Shown here in pieces: positions 6,914 to 16,556 of a DNA stretch of 44,142 nucleotides (its first letter is position 1; each line of letters opens with the position of its first letter). The notes under the pieces were generated by a model that made no database searches, was not told the DNA's origin, and saw only the letters and a program-made list of their open reading frames with translations. The position numbers and the translations under genes are program-made. Source of the DNA: Flavobacteriaceae bacterium (GTDB lineage Bacteria; Bacteroidota; Bacteroidia; Flavobacteriales; Flavobacteriaceae); NCBI GenBank assembly GCA_030613745.1, contig JAUWLK010000001.1, forward strand, positions 1 to 44,142, in the 5' to 3' direction.

Positions 6914-8173
6914 TCATTTCTTGATTGTTTTCCTCAAATCGCTTTTCTTCAAATTACTTAGCTTGTTGATAACTAATTCCCTTCTTCCTTTTTGTTTGCT
7001 AGATTCATAGATAACGATTAAAGGCTCATTAATTTGTTTAGCATACCGGTTTAAATAATCCTCCCATTCTTGGCGGTTTTTAAATTGACCGCTTTCTTTC
7101 CAGCCAAAGCCAGCATAATAGACCACTTTATTATTCTTGATTTTTAGTTGTGCATAAGCATTACTTAAGTCTTTAATATTGATTTCATATTTTTTTAAAT
7201 TAAGAATGGAATGTGGTGAAGCTACAATGGCAGTTCCAAGTTCTGATTCTCCATGGGGTTGCCAATAACTTATCCAACCATGTTTATTATTTTTAGTTAC
7301 TTCCCCATCTTTTTCATGTAGTGTTAAACCTACTGAAATCGTAATGTTTCCGTTTATAAAAGTTTCAAATTTCATGAGATTATTCCCCTTATCTAAACTA
7401 ATAATTTTAGATTCTTTTATTAATTTTCCACCTGCATCCCAATCTTCATACTCCAAATAAAAACTAGCTCGAATTGGACCTGTAGTAATTGTTTTCCATT
7501 TGGTAAAGTTCTTTGAAAAATAATATTTGTCATCTTTTTTAATGCCAATACCACCAACACCTCTACTAATGCCCACATGAAAGTTATCTAGCCCTTCACC
7601 AGTATCTTCATGATAACTTCCTGTGCCTTCAGTTGTTTTTTTATACCATTTATTAATAACAGGGTATTCAACCTTTTTTAGCCAGGCATCAACACCGCTA
7701 GATAAAGTACCTCCCGGAACAGAATCTTCAGCCATTTTTTGTGCTGTGGGTCCATAAACTCTAAAGGCAACTTTGTTGTTTTCCCAAGTATAATCATCAG
7801 TACGTTCTGGTACAAAGCGCGAATAACAAAATGCTGTAGCTTTTGGTTGTTCTTCTGTAGTTAAAATTACTATCTCATATGCTTTTTCCGAAGAAGGGGG
7901 CAATTTTGGTTGAAATAACAATTGATCCATTTCACCATCACCGTTGGTATCAACCGTTTGAGTGATTTGAAGTTCATTATTTTCAGTGTCACGAATACCA
8001 ATAACAGATAAATCTTCTACTTTTAGTACACCTTTTGACAGCTCAATGGTTTCAAAACTGCGTTCTAGAGCTAAAGTATTTTTTACTAAAATGGTAGTAC
8101 TCTTATCTTTTTGAGAGCAAGAAAACATTAGAGTAATACAGGATACTATTGTAAAAAACTTATTTGTATTCAT
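6914..8173 (-). CDS. DUF4861 family lipoprotein
   Basis: The protein has 419 residues from ATG 8173. That start gives a clean lipoprotein signal (MNTNKFFTIVSCITLMFSC) and a 19-bp gap to kduD; the longer frame would run into kduD. Recognisable segments are DTNGDGEMDQLLFQP, the FRVYGPTAQKMAEDSVPGG region and YYAGFGWKESGQF near the end. It should sit on the envelope facing the periplasm. DUF4861 proteins recur in loci for uronic-acid polysaccharides such as pectin, but I cannot state a reaction. It appears to be the last gene of a kduI-kduD-DUF4861 operon, which suggests action on oligo-uronides. Confidence 0.8.
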   Translation of the reverse strand: MNTNKFFTIVSCITLMFSCSQKDKSTTILVKNTLALERSFETIELSKGVLKVEDLSVIGIRDTENNELQITQTVDTNGDGEMDQLLFQPKLPPSSEKAYEIVILTTEEQPKATAFCYSRFVPERTDDYTWENNKVAFRVYGPTAQKMAEDSVPGGTLSSGVDAWLKKVEYPVINKWYKKTTEGTGSYHEDTGEGLDNFHVGISRGVGGIGIKKDDKYYFSKNFTKWKTITTGPIRASFYLEYEDWDAGGKLIKESKIISLDKGNNLMKFETFINGNITISVGLTLHEKDGEVTKNNKHGWISYWQPHGESELGTAIVASPHSILNLKKYEINIKDLSNAYAQLKIKNNKVVYYAGFGWKESGQFKNRQEWEDYLNRYAKQINEPLIVIYESSKQKGRRELVINKLSNLKKSDLRKTIKK

Positions 8174-8192
8174 AATACGGTTTTTTATAGTG

Positions 8193-8984
8193 TTAATCTT
8201 CATTTGAAGGTTTTCCAATTGTAGCAAGAATTCCACCATCTACATAAATGATTTGTCCATTCACAAAATCACTTGCTTTAGAACTTAAGAAAATAGCCGC
8301 ACCTTGTAAATCTTCAGGATCACCCCAACGATTTGCAGGTGTTCTGCTTATGATAAAATCGTTAAAAGGATGTCCGTTTACTCTAAGCGGAGCAGTTTGA
8401 CTTGTAGCAAAATATCCCGGGCCAATACCGTTGGTTTGAATATTATATTTAGCCCATTCCGTAGCCATATTTTTAGTCAACATTTTTAAACCACCTTTCG
8501 CTGCTGCATAAGCAGAAACAGTACTTCTACCCAATTCACTCATCATAGAGTTGATATTAATTATTTTTCCTGCACGACGTGCAATCATTTTACGACCCAC
8601 ATACTTAGAAACAATAAAAGGTCCAACCAAATCGACATCAATTACCGCTCGAAAATCTTTAGTTTCCATATCTTCCATAAGAACTCTTTTAATAATCCCA
8701 GCGTTGTTAATTAAAATATCAATAGAGCCAACTTCTTTCTCAATCAGGTCTATATGTTCTTTCACAGCATGGTCATCCGTAACATCAAATACATAAGTGT
8801 GTACTTTTAATCCTTCGCTCTCATATTCCTTTTTTGCTACATCTAGCATATCTGGAGTATGATTATTAATAATTAATTCTGCGCCGGCATGCCCTAATCC
8901 TTTAGCCATAGCCATCCCTAAACCGTGTACTGCTCCTGTAATAAGAGCCCTTTTTCCTGTTAAATCGAATAAGTTATCAGACAT
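8193..8984 (-). CDS. kduD: 2-dehydro-3-deoxy-D-gluconate 5-dehydrogenase (KduD)
   Basis: This is a 263-residue classical short-chain dehydrogenase. The cofactor motif TGAVHGLG is near residue 16, NNAG near residue 92, the catalytic serine lies in ININSMMS, and YAAAK follows. Together with the neighbouring kduI this supports KduD, which reduces 5-dehydro-4-deoxyuronate product DKII to KDG in the cytoplasm. It lies 17 bp after kduI on the same strand and 19 bp before the DUF4861 gene, so one operon is likely. Another SDR function cannot be excluded from sequence alone, but the context is strong. Confidence 0.92.
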   Translation of the reverse strand: MSDNLFDLTGKRALITGAVHGLGMAMAKGLGHAGAELIINNHTPDMLDVAKKEYESEGLKVHTYVFDVTDDHAVKEHIDLIEKEVGSIDILINNAGIIKRVLMEDMETKDFRAVIDVDLVGPFIVSKYVGRKMIARRAGKIININSMMSELGRSTVSAYAAAKGGLKMLTKNMATEWAKYNIQTNGIGPGYFATSQTAPLRVNGHPFNDFIISRTPANRWGDPEDLQGAAIFLSSKASDFVNGQIIYVDGGILATIGKPSNED

Positions 8985-9001
8985 TCTTTATAATTATTAG
9001 G

Positions 9002-9844
9002 TTATCTTAATTCATTTATTTTACAATGATCCATATCGCCGTAGTCTAGATTTTCACCAGCCATACCCCAAATAAAAATGTAGTTGCTAGTTCCAGAACC
9101 AGAGTGAATAGACCATGGAGGTGAAATCACCGCTTGATTATTTTGCATCCAAATATGTCTGGTTTCGGTAGGTTCTCCCATAAAATGGCAGACCGATTGA
9201 TCTTCTGGTACTTCAAAATAAAAATACACTTCCATTCTTCTATCGTGAACATGAGCTGGCATTGTATTCCAAACACTTCCAGTTTTTAGTTCTGTCATGC
9301 CCATTTGTACTTGACAGGTTTCTACGATACTATTTACAATTAGTTTTCTTATAGTTCTTGCGTTTGCTGTTTCCACAGAACCCAATTCTACTGTTTCAGC
9401 ATCACTTTGGCTAATTTTTTTTATTGGAAACTTTTTATGAGCAGGAGTAGAATTTAAATAAAATTTTGCTGGATTTGAAGCGTCATCACTACTAAAAACT
9501 ATTTCTTTATTCTCTCTACCTACATATAAAGCTTCTTTATAAGATAATTTAAAATTTTCTCCATCAACCAATACATTGCCACTACCACCGACGTTAATTA
9601 TCCCTAATTCTCTTCGTTCTAAAAAGAATTCTGCTTTTAGAGGGGCAATAGATTCTAATTTTAATGGGCTAGTTGTTGGTACAGCACTTCCCACAATATA
9701 TCTGTCATAGTGTGTGTACACTAATTTTATTGCATCAGGCTCCATTAAATCATTAACTAAAAACTCTTCTCGCAATCTTGTTGTGTTATAAGATTTAACA
9801 TCTTGAGGAGATGATGCATATCTTACCTGATAATTATGTTCCAT
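9002..9844 (-). CDS. kduI: 5-dehydro-4-deoxy-D-glucuronate isomerase (KduI)
   Basis: The 280-residue cupin isomerase is full length. The metal ligands of the family are visible as H198, H200 and E205 in HVHDRRMEVYFYF, and H247 in WSIHSG. It isomerises 4-deoxy-5-keto-uronate, formed spontaneously from unsaturated uronic acid, into the substrate of KduD. It is the first gene of the leftward operon and is divergent from the LacI regulator. The 24-bp palindrome at 9881-9904 lies 37 bp upstream of its start. Confidence 0.96.
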   Translation of the reverse strand: MEHNYQVRYASSPQDVKSYNTTRLREEFLVNDLMEPDAIKLVYTHYDRYIVGSAVPTTSPLKLESIAPLKAEFFLERRELGIINVGGSGNVLVDGENFKLSYKEALYVGRENKEIVFSSDDASNPAKFYLNSTPAHKKFPIKKISQSDAETVELGSVETANARTIRKLIVNSIVETCQVQMGMTELKTGSVWNTMPAHVHDRRMEVYFYFEVPEDQSVCHFMGEPTETRHIWMQNNQAVISPPWSIHSGSGTSNYIFIWGMAGENLDYGDMDHCKINELR

Positions 9845-9860
9845 AATCTGTATTTTTTTG

Positions 9861-9868
9861 TAAATGTA
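9861..9868 (-). promoter_or_regulatory. Possible kduI -7 box
   Basis: On the minus strand TACATTTA differs by one base from the Bacteroidota TAnnTTTG box. It lies about 17 bp upstream of the kduI start and 12 bp from the palindrome. Confidence 0.35.
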
Positions 9869-9880
9869 ATAAATAATTTC

Positions 9881-9904
9881 TAAAATACAATCGATTGTAT
9901 TTTA
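9881..9904. promoter_or_regulatory. 24-bp perfect palindrome, likely LacI-family operator
   Basis: The half-site TAAAATACAATC is followed by its exact reverse complement, with a central CG as in many LacI-family operators. It lies between the divergent kduI and lacI genes, and overlaps or abuts the presumed promoters of both. No other copy was seen in the PUL. Confidence 0.7.
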
Positions 9905-9909
9905 TTTAA

Positions 9910-9917
9910 TACATTTG
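9910..9917 (+). promoter_or_regulatory. Possible -7 box for the lacI-HTCS transcript
   Basis: TACATTTG matches TAnnTTTG. It lies 5 bp past the palindrome and 43 bp before the lacI start. No well-spaced -33 TTG is evident. Confidence 0.4.
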
Positions 9918-9960
9918 TATTGTATATATTACTCAATATTAAGTTAAATGCTTTATAATA

Positions 9961-10977
9961 ATGGAAAAAAGCAAAGCAACTATACATGATATTTCTGAAG
10001 CATTAGGCATTGATAGTTCAACGGTGTCTAGAGCTTTAAATGATAGTTCTCGAGTTAAGGGAAAAACAAAAAAAAAGATAATTAATAAGGCTAGAGAATT
10101 AGGATATCAAAGAAATAGTTTGGCATCTAAACTACGAACTAATAAAACCAATACTATTGGAGTTATTGTTCCGAGAATATCAAGACATTTCTTTTCGTCT
10201 GTTATTGCAGGAATTGAAGAAGTGGCTTTTAATTCTAATTATGACATTATAATATGTCAATCACTAGAAAGTGTAGAGCGAGAAAAAAAGTTAATAGAGA
10301 CGCTCTTGTCTAATAGAGTAGATGGTATTTTAATTTCCATTTCAATGGAATCAACAAATTATGACCATTTTGAGGCATACAAAAGGCAAGGTTATCCCAT
10401 CATATTTTTTGATAGACCTTGTAATATTTTAGAAAACACGAATGTAATTATTAATGATTTTCAGGCTAGTTTTGAAGCTACTGAACATCTAATTGATATA
10501 GGTTGCAAAGATATTGTACATTTTTCTGGACCACAAACTCTAGAGCTATATAAGAAAAGGCGTAATGGCTATATGGCCGCATTAGAAAAGCACGGGATTC
10601 TTGTTAGAAAAGAGTATATTATAGAATCACATTTAATGCAAGAAGATGGGATAGAAAGCGCAAAAAAAATCTTGAATTTACCCAAAGTAGATAGTGTATT
10701 TTCGGCAAATGATACAGCAGCAATAAGTGCTATGCAATATTTAAAAAAAAAACATATAAATATTCCAAAAGACATTGCCTTTGTAGGGTTTAGTAATGAA
10801 CCAATTTCCGTAGTAATAACACCTTCACTAACCACTATAGAGCAACCAGATTTTAAAATGGGTAAGGAAGCTTTTAAATTATTGTTTGAACAGATTGAAA
10901 ATAAAACCAGTCAAAAAGAAAATAAAACCAAGATATTTTCTTCTAAATTAATTATTAGAAGTTCTACAAAAAGATGA
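9961..10977 (+). CDS. LacI-family transcriptional regulator
   Basis: The 338-residue protein has a LacI helix-turn-helix at residues 5-26 (ATIHDISEALGIDSSTVSRAL), a hinge near 45-60 (RNSLASKLRTNKTNTIGVIVP), and a periplasmic-binding-protein-like effector domain to the end (DGILIS, FFDRP, DSVFSANDTAA, VAFVGFSNEP). Its position next to kduI suggests it senses a catabolic intermediate such as KDG, as other uronate repressors do; this is inferred. Its stop overlaps the ATG of the HTCS gene by 4 bp (ATGA), so the two regulators are probably made from one transcript. Confidence 0.92.
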   Translation: MEKSKATIHDISEALGIDSSTVSRALNDSSRVKGKTKKKIINKARELGYQRNSLASKLRTNKTNTIGVIVPRISRHFFSSVIAGIEEVAFNSNYDIIICQSLESVEREKKLIETLLSNRVDGILISISMESTNYDHFEAYKRQGYPIIFFDRPCNILENTNVIINDFQASFEATEHLIDIGCKDIVHFSGPQTLELYKKRRNGYMAALEKHGILVRKEYIIESHLMQEDGIESAKKILNLPKVDSVFSANDTAAISAMQYLKKKHINIPKDIAFVGFSNEPISVVITPSLTTIEQPDFKMGKEAFKLLFEQIENKTSQKENKTKIFSSKLIIRSSTKR

Positions 10978-13900
10978 AAAAACAATATTTCATATTTTTT
11001 TTACTATTTAATGCGTTAATGCAAAATGTAAACTCACAAGAGTTTGAGCAATTAAAGTTTAAGCATTTATCTTCGAAAGAAGGGCTGTCTCAAAGATCTG
11101 TAATCGATATTTTTCAGGATAAAAAAGGATATTTATGGTTTGCTACAAGAGATGGTTTAAATAAATATGACGGATATACTTTTACGATCTATCGTCATAA
11201 TTCAGAGGATTCTAAAAGTTTAAGTCATAGTTGGGTTACAGCTATTCACGAAGATAATTATGGAAATTTGTGGGTAGGAACAAAAGATGGCTTAAATAAA
11301 TACAATCCGGAACAAGACAATTTTATTCGGTATAAACAAAATTCAAAGTTAAATTCTATTACCCATAATGAAATTTGGGACTTAATTCAACTTGAGAGCA
11401 ATGTGCTATGGGTAGCTACAAGCAATGGCGTTAATCAAATAAGGATAAAAGAAGATAGTATATCTCATTTCAAAAATCAAAAAGAGAACACTAGATTTCC
11501 TTTGATTGATGTTAGAACTAGAGGATTTATGGCATCAAAAGAAGGGGAGCTATGGATTAGCACTGTAGAGGGTATTAATGTATTTAACCCTAGAGATAAT
11601 AAGGTTACTCATTATAATTATCCTAAAGGAGTTACAAAAGATGATCATATAAATAATTTTCCAACTTTATTTGAAGATAGTTATAAAAACATATGGTTGG
11701 GGCATGAGAAAGGGCTAGCCATTTTTAATAAAAAACAAAATGTTTTTGTTGATTATATTTTCAATAAAACGAAGGCAATTACAAGTGCAGTACGCAGTAT
11801 TTGCGAAGATTACTCAGGTAATTTATGGATAGGTACATATTCTGGATTATATCTGTTAAACCAAGAAAATTATACACTAAAAAATATTTCACATAATGAG
11901 AACGACCCAAAAAGTTTAAGCCAAAATTCAATTTATAAAATTTTCAGAGATTCTCGAGGAGATATGTGGATTGGTACATGGGCGGGTGGTATTAATTATT
12001 TTGATAAAAGTTATAATATCTTTAAACAGTTTTCTTCAGGAAATAGTGAAAATATGCTTAACTATGAAGTAGTAAGCGCTATTGTTGAAGATGACTTTCA
12101 AAATTTATGGGTAGGCACAGAAGGAGGTGGCATTAATTTTTACAATAGAAAAACAGGAAGATTTACATATTATACTCATAACCCAAACAATAAAAATAGT
12201 TTAAGTTCTAATAATGTGAAATCCATAATTAAAGATTACAATGGAAACCTTTGGATTGGTACTCATGATAAAGGGCTAAACTTTTTAAACACAAAAGAGA
12301 GACCATTTGTATTTAAAAAATTTAACACCATTGAAATAGAAGGAAGGGCTATTTCTGATTATCGAATTCTGTCGTTGTTTGAAGATAAAAATCAAAACAT
12401 ATGGATAGGAACTTTAACAAAAGGATTGTTTTTTCACAACGTTAAGTCAAAATTGTTCTATAAACTAGACAATACTACGAAATCAATTAAAACAATTGTA
12501 CCATCCAAGGACCCTAATTATTTAATTATTGGTGGGTCTCATGAGCTAGAAAAAGTAAACATCAATACCAGAGAGCAGCATAAAGTTGCGCTTGGAGTTA
12601 ATAACAAAGGAAATTCTTTAAAGACTATAAATTGTATATACATAGACAAGGTCAATAATTATTGGATAGGAACGGAAGGAGATGGTTTGTTATTTTATAA
12701 CACAACTAAAAAAAGCACCACGAAGTATGGTATTACCCATGGGTTGCCCAATGAAGTTGTTTACGGAGTTTTAGAAGATGAAAACAATAATCTATGGGTA
12801 AGTACTAATAAAGGTATAAGCCGATTCAATATAATATCAAAGAAAATCAAAAATTTTGACGTATCAGATGGCTTACAAGGTAATGAGTTTAATTATGGCG
12901 CTTTTCTTAAGGTGTCTTCAAATGAATTAATGTTTGGAGGAGTAAATGGTATTACATATTTTAATCCAAATCAAATAAACGAAAACACATTCATTCCTAG
13001 AATTGATATCCATAATTTAAGAGTTAATAATAATCCGTTTTTAAAAATAACAGACTCAACAACTCAAATTACTCTAAAATACAATCAAAATAATTTTAAT
13101 ATTGACTTCATAGGTTTAAGTTATTCGCAATCGAATAAAAATCAATATGCTTATAAATTAGAAAACTTTGATGAAGACTGGAATTATATAGGTAATAGTA
13201 GAACCGCCACGTATACAAATATTGATCAAGGAAATTACATTTTTAGAGTTAAAGGATCTAATAATGATAGCGTATGGAATGAACAGGGAGATTTAATTAA
13301 ACTTTCAGTTCTTCCAGCACCGTGGAAAACATGGTGGGCTTTTTTAATATATGCTGCTATTATAGCCACTATTCTCTATTATATTAATATACTATTAGCG
13401 GCAAGAATCAAAGTAAAAAATGAACTGATTCAAGAAAAAAATCATAGAGAAAGAATAGAGGATGTCAACAAATTAAAATTACAATTATTTACCAATATTT
13501 CACATGATTTTAGAACACCTTTAACGCTTATAGCTGCTCCATTACAACAACTTATAGAAAAGAAAAAAGGAGATAAAGAAACTCAGAATCAGCTTAAGAG
13601 TATGTATAGAAATGCTCTAACATTACTTCAACTAATTAACCAGTTGCTAGATTTCAGAAAAAGCGAAGCAGGTAAACTAGAATTAAAAGTATCAAAAAAA
13701 AATATAGTCCCTTTTATAGAAAATGTGAAACTATCTTTTGAAGAGCTAGCAAAACAAAGAAATATTACTTATTCCTTTAAAACTACCAAAGAAACGATTG
13801 ATGTTTGGTATGATAGTATTGAACTTAAAAAAGTGATTGTTAATTTACTATCGAATGCTTTTAAGTTTACCCCTGTTAATGGGGCAATAACAATAATTGC

Positions 13901-15071
13901 TTCTATCTCAAGTGAATTATTTATCGATAACAATAAGAAAGGAAATATCAAGATAGAGATTAAAGATACTGGTGGAGGTATTCCTAAAAAAGAAATAGCA
14001 CACATATTCGATCGCTTTTTCCAATTAGGTGCTCTAGATAAAAAAAGATATGGAACAGGAGTAGGATTGTCGTTAACGAAAGACATCGTAGAGCTTCACC
14101 ATGGTAAAATTCAGGTTAAAAGTAACCATGGAGAAGGTGTTACCTTTATAGTATTACTACCTTTAGGCATGGCACATTTTAGCCCTGAAGAAACAACTAT
14201 AGAAAATGAAGTTGAAAATATTGAGCGTTTTAGTTTTTACGAGTCTACAATTTTAAAACCAGAGTGGATTGAGAGCGAAATAGACGTGAAAGAAGCAAAA
14301 TTTGATGAATCTTTACCTACTATTTTATTAGTTGAAGACAACATAGAAATACGAGTGCTTATTAAAAAAATATTTAAAGAATATTTTAATATTTTTGAAG
14401 CCGAAAATGGAAAAAAAGGCATTGAAATAGCTGAAACTAAACCAATAGATTTAATAATTAGCGATGTTATGATGCCCGTTATGGGAGGTATAGAAATGTC
14501 TCATAATTTAAAAACTAATATAAAAACCAGTCATATACCTATAATATTGCTTACGGCAAGAACATCTTTAAAGGCTCAGGAAAAAGGATATAAAACAGGC
14601 GCAGACATTTATATAACCAAGCCTTTTGATGCCAACATTTTAAAACTACAAGTAAATAATCTATTTGAGTCAAGAAAGAATATGATTCTTAAATATAAAA
14701 AGGATATCATTTTATCTCCTAAAGAAATAACCGTTACGTCTGCCGATGAACAATTCTTGGAAAAAGCCTTTAAAATTGTAGAAGAAAACATGGAAGAGTC
14801 TAGTTTTAATGCCCAGTCTTTTACTGAGAAAATGAGTGTAAGTCGTACGTTGTTGTATAATAAAATAAAAGCTTTAACAGGTCAATCACTTTCGGAGTTT
14901 GTTAGAACAATCAGACTTAAAAAAGCGGCTCAAATGATTACGCAAACACAAATGAATATATCTAATATTGCCTATGATTTGGGCTTTAATGACTTAAAAT
15001 ATTTTAGAAATAGTTTTAAAAATATTTATCATGTAACACCTACACAATATAGGTCTAAATCTAAAAATTAA
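10974..15071 (+). CDS. Hybrid two-component system sensor/regulator (HTCS)
   Basis: The 1365-residue PUL regulator is complete. A signal peptide (residues 1-21) precedes about 14 Reg_prop propeller repeats (pattern NLWVGT/LWIGT). A Y_Y_Y domain spans about 700-775 and a membrane segment about 786-808 (WWAFLIYAAIIATILYY). HisKA follows with the phospho-histidine near 844 (NISHDFRTPLTL). An HATPase domain spans about 945-1065 (GTGVGLSLTKDIVELHHG), and a receiver has its aspartate near 1164 (ISDVMMP). An AraC HTH occupies about 1260-1360. The periplasmic part would bind an oligosaccharide from the target glycan and the AraC part would activate PUL transcription. Confidence 0.96.
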   Translation: MKKQYFIFFLLFNALMQNVNSQEFEQLKFKHLSSKEGLSQRSVIDIFQDKKGYLWFATRDGLNKYDGYTFTIYRHNSEDSKSLSHSWVTAIHEDNYGNLWVGTKDGLNKYNPEQDNFIRYKQNSKLNSITHNEIWDLIQLESNVLWVATSNGVNQIRIKEDSISHFKNQKENTRFPLIDVRTRGFMASKEGELWISTVEGINVFNPRDNKVTHYNYPKGVTKDDHINNFPTLFEDSYKNIWLGHEKGLAIFNKKQNVFVDYIFNKTKAITSAVRSICEDYSGNLWIGTYSGLYLLNQENYTLKNISHNENDPKSLSQNSIYKIFRDSRGDMWIGTWAGGINYFDKSYNIFKQFSSGNSENMLNYEVVSAIVEDDFQNLWVGTEGGGINFYNRKTGRFTYYTHNPNNKNSLSSNNVKSIIKDYNGNLWIGTHDKGLNFLNTKERPFVFKKFNTIEIEGRAISDYRILSLFEDKNQNIWIGTLTKGLFFHNVKSKLFYKLDNTTKSIKTIVPSKDPNYLIIGGSHELEKVNINTREQHKVALGVNNKGNSLKTINCIYIDKVNNYWIGTEGDGLLFYNTTKKSTTKYGITHGLPNEVVYGVLEDENNNLWVSTNKGISRFNIISKKIKNFDVSDGLQGNEFNYGAFLKVSSNELMFGGVNGITYFNPNQINENTFIPRIDIHNLRVNNNPFLKITDSTTQITLKYNQNNFNIDFIGLSYSQSNKNQYAYKLENFDEDWNYIGNSRTATYTNIDQGNYIFRVKGSNNDSVWNEQGDLIKLSVLPAPWKTWWAFLIYAAIIATILYYINILLAARIKVKNELIQEKNHRERIEDVNKLKLQLFTNISHDFRTPLTLIAAPLQQLIEKKKGDKETQNQLKSMYRNALTLLQLINQLLDFRKSEAGKLELKVSKKNIVPFIENVKLSFEELAKQRNITYSFKTTKETIDVWYDSIELKKVIVNLLSNAFKFTPVNGAITIIASISSELFIDNNKKGNIKIEIKDTGGGIPKKEIAHIFDRFFQLGALDKKRYGTGVGLSLTKDIVELHHGKIQVKSNHGEGVTFIVLLPLGMAHFSPEETTIENEVENIERFSFYESTILKPEWIESEIDVKEAKFDESLPTILLVEDNIEIRVLIKKIFKEYFNIFEAENGKKGIEIAETKPIDLIISDVMMPVMGGIEMSHNLKTNIKTSHIPIILLTARTSLKAQEKGYKTGADIYITKPFDANILKLQVNNLFESRKNMILKYKKDIILSPKEITVTSADEQFLEKAFKIVEENMEESSFNAQSFTEKMSVSRTLLYNKIKALTGQSLSEFVRTIRLKKAAQMITQTQMNISNIAYDLGFNDLKYFRNSFKNIYHVTPTQYRSKSKN

Positions 15072-15205
15072 GCTTAGGTTTTTTTATGTAAAAAATTAAT
15101 TGCACACTCCTAATTTATATCAATTTATCCGAGACACCTTAAAATAAAGCGATTAAGATACTAGAAATAACTATTTACACTCATTATTATAACTCTTACA
15201 CCCCC

Positions 15206-15233
15206 TTGTCAAGTATTTATTTAAATAATTTTG
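15206..15233 (+). promoter_or_regulatory. Promoter of the GH88-SusCD transcript
   Basis: TTG at 15206-15208 and TAATTTTG at 15226-15233 are separated by 17 bp. This fits the Bacteroidota TTG/TAnnTTTG promoter. The GH88 start is 29 bp downstream. It is the best-formed promoter in the PUL and a plausible HTCS target. Confidence 0.55.
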
Positions 15234-15261
15234 TAATATAAATATATGTAATAAATAAAAC

Positions 15262-16461
15262 ATGTTAAAATTAGCTCTATCATTTTCTATATTTCTTTTG
15301 ATTCTTTCTTGTAATTCTATAGAAAAATTAACAGACACGCAAATTACTAATGCTAAAAACCAATTAAGCTTACTATTAGAAGAGGCAATGCAGGTTAATC
15401 GTATTCCTAGAACTGTTACTAAAGAAAACAAAATACGTTGGTGTAATCAAGATTTCGATTGGACAGAAGGCTTTTTCCCAGGTACATGTTGGTATCTATA
15501 TGAAATAACTAATGATAATAAGTGGAAAATTGCAGCCGAAAAGATGCAGTTACAGTTTGAAGAACATAAATACAAAACCAATAATCATGATCTTGGTTTT
15601 ATTTATAACACTTCTTATGGTAATGGTTATAGAATAACAAATAATAATAATTTCAAGCAGATACTTATTACAGCTGCAAATTCATTAATTACTCGTTTTG
15701 ACCCAGATGTTGGATGTATTCAAAGTTGGGATGTTAACAGTGGTTGGCAAGCCAAAAGAGGTTGGAAATACCCTGTAATAATCGATAACATGATGAATTT
15801 AGAGCTTTTATTTAAGGTTAGTGAAATTACTGGAGATAATAAATATAAAAATATAGCAATAGCCCATGCAGATACAACATTAAAAAACCATTTCCGTGAA
15901 GATAATAGTTCGTTTCATGTCATAGATTATGACCCTGAGACAGGTGAAGTTAGAAGTAAAGAAACTGCACAAGGATTTTCAGATCAAAGTTCATGGGCAC
16001 GAGGACAAGCATGGGGCTTGTACGGTTATACCGTTTGCTATCGTTTTACAAAAGATGAAAAGTATTTAGAGCAAGCACAGAAGGTTGCCAAATATATATT
16101 AAACCACAAGATTACACCAAGTGATGGCATTCCTTATTGGGATTATAATGCATCAAACATACCTAATGAGCCTAGAGATGTTTCTGCAGCAGCAATTACT
16201 GCATCAGCCTTATTAGAGCTTGACAAATATTCACAAGAAGATTATTCATCTGAAATCAAAAAAATATTAAAGAGTTTGGCAAGTGATAGCTATACGGCAA
16301 AGTTAGGAACAAATAATAATTTTCTTTTAAAGCATAGTGTTGGAAGCTTGCCTCATGGTCATGAAATTAATGTACCGCTAAATTATGCGGATTATTATTA
16401 TATAGAAGCGTTGCTAAGGTATAAGAAAGCTGGAGATAAACATAAAATTGCTGATAAATAA
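15262..16461 (+). CDS. GH88 unsaturated glucuronyl hydrolase, lipoprotein
   Basis: The 399-residue enzyme has a lipoprotein signal (SIFLLILSC, Cys17). The two aspartates of the family are present: D110 in NHDLGF and D175 in VIIDNMMNLELL. Also present are FFPGTCWYLYE, SDQSSWARGQAWGLYG and a C-terminal NYADYYYIEALLR. GH88 enzymes hydrate the terminal unsaturated uronic acid left by a lyase and release it; it then opens to the KduI substrate. Lipid anchoring puts the reaction in the periplasm. GH105 is an alternative, but the NHDLGF and DNMMNLELL pattern favours GH88. Confidence 0.92.
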   Translation: MLKLALSFSIFLLILSCNSIEKLTDTQITNAKNQLSLLLEEAMQVNRIPRTVTKENKIRWCNQDFDWTEGFFPGTCWYLYEITNDNKWKIAAEKMQLQFEEHKYKTNNHDLGFIYNTSYGNGYRITNNNNFKQILITAANSLITRFDPDVGCIQSWDVNSGWQAKRGWKYPVIIDNMMNLELLFKVSEITGDNKYKNIAIAHADTTLKNHFREDNSSFHVIDYDPETGEVRSKETAQGFSDQSSWARGQAWGLYGYTVCYRFTKDEKYLEQAQKVAKYILNHKITPSDGIPYWDYNASNIPNEPRDVSAAAITASALLELDKYSQEDYSSEIKKILKSLASDSYTAKLGTNNNFLLKHSVGSLPHGHEINVPLNYADYYYIEALLRYKKAGDKHKIADK

Positions 16462-16556
16462 CTATTACTCCCTATAGTAATGATTATTTACACCTTTCTT
16501 AATCTACATAAAGAATTTAATTTTACAAACATAATTATTAACTTAAATATTTTTTT

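Noticed and set aside
8174..8239. Longer DUF4861 start overlapping kduD
   Set aside because: It would bury the lipoprotein signal and overlap kduD by 47 bp. ATG 8173 gives a clean signal and spacing.
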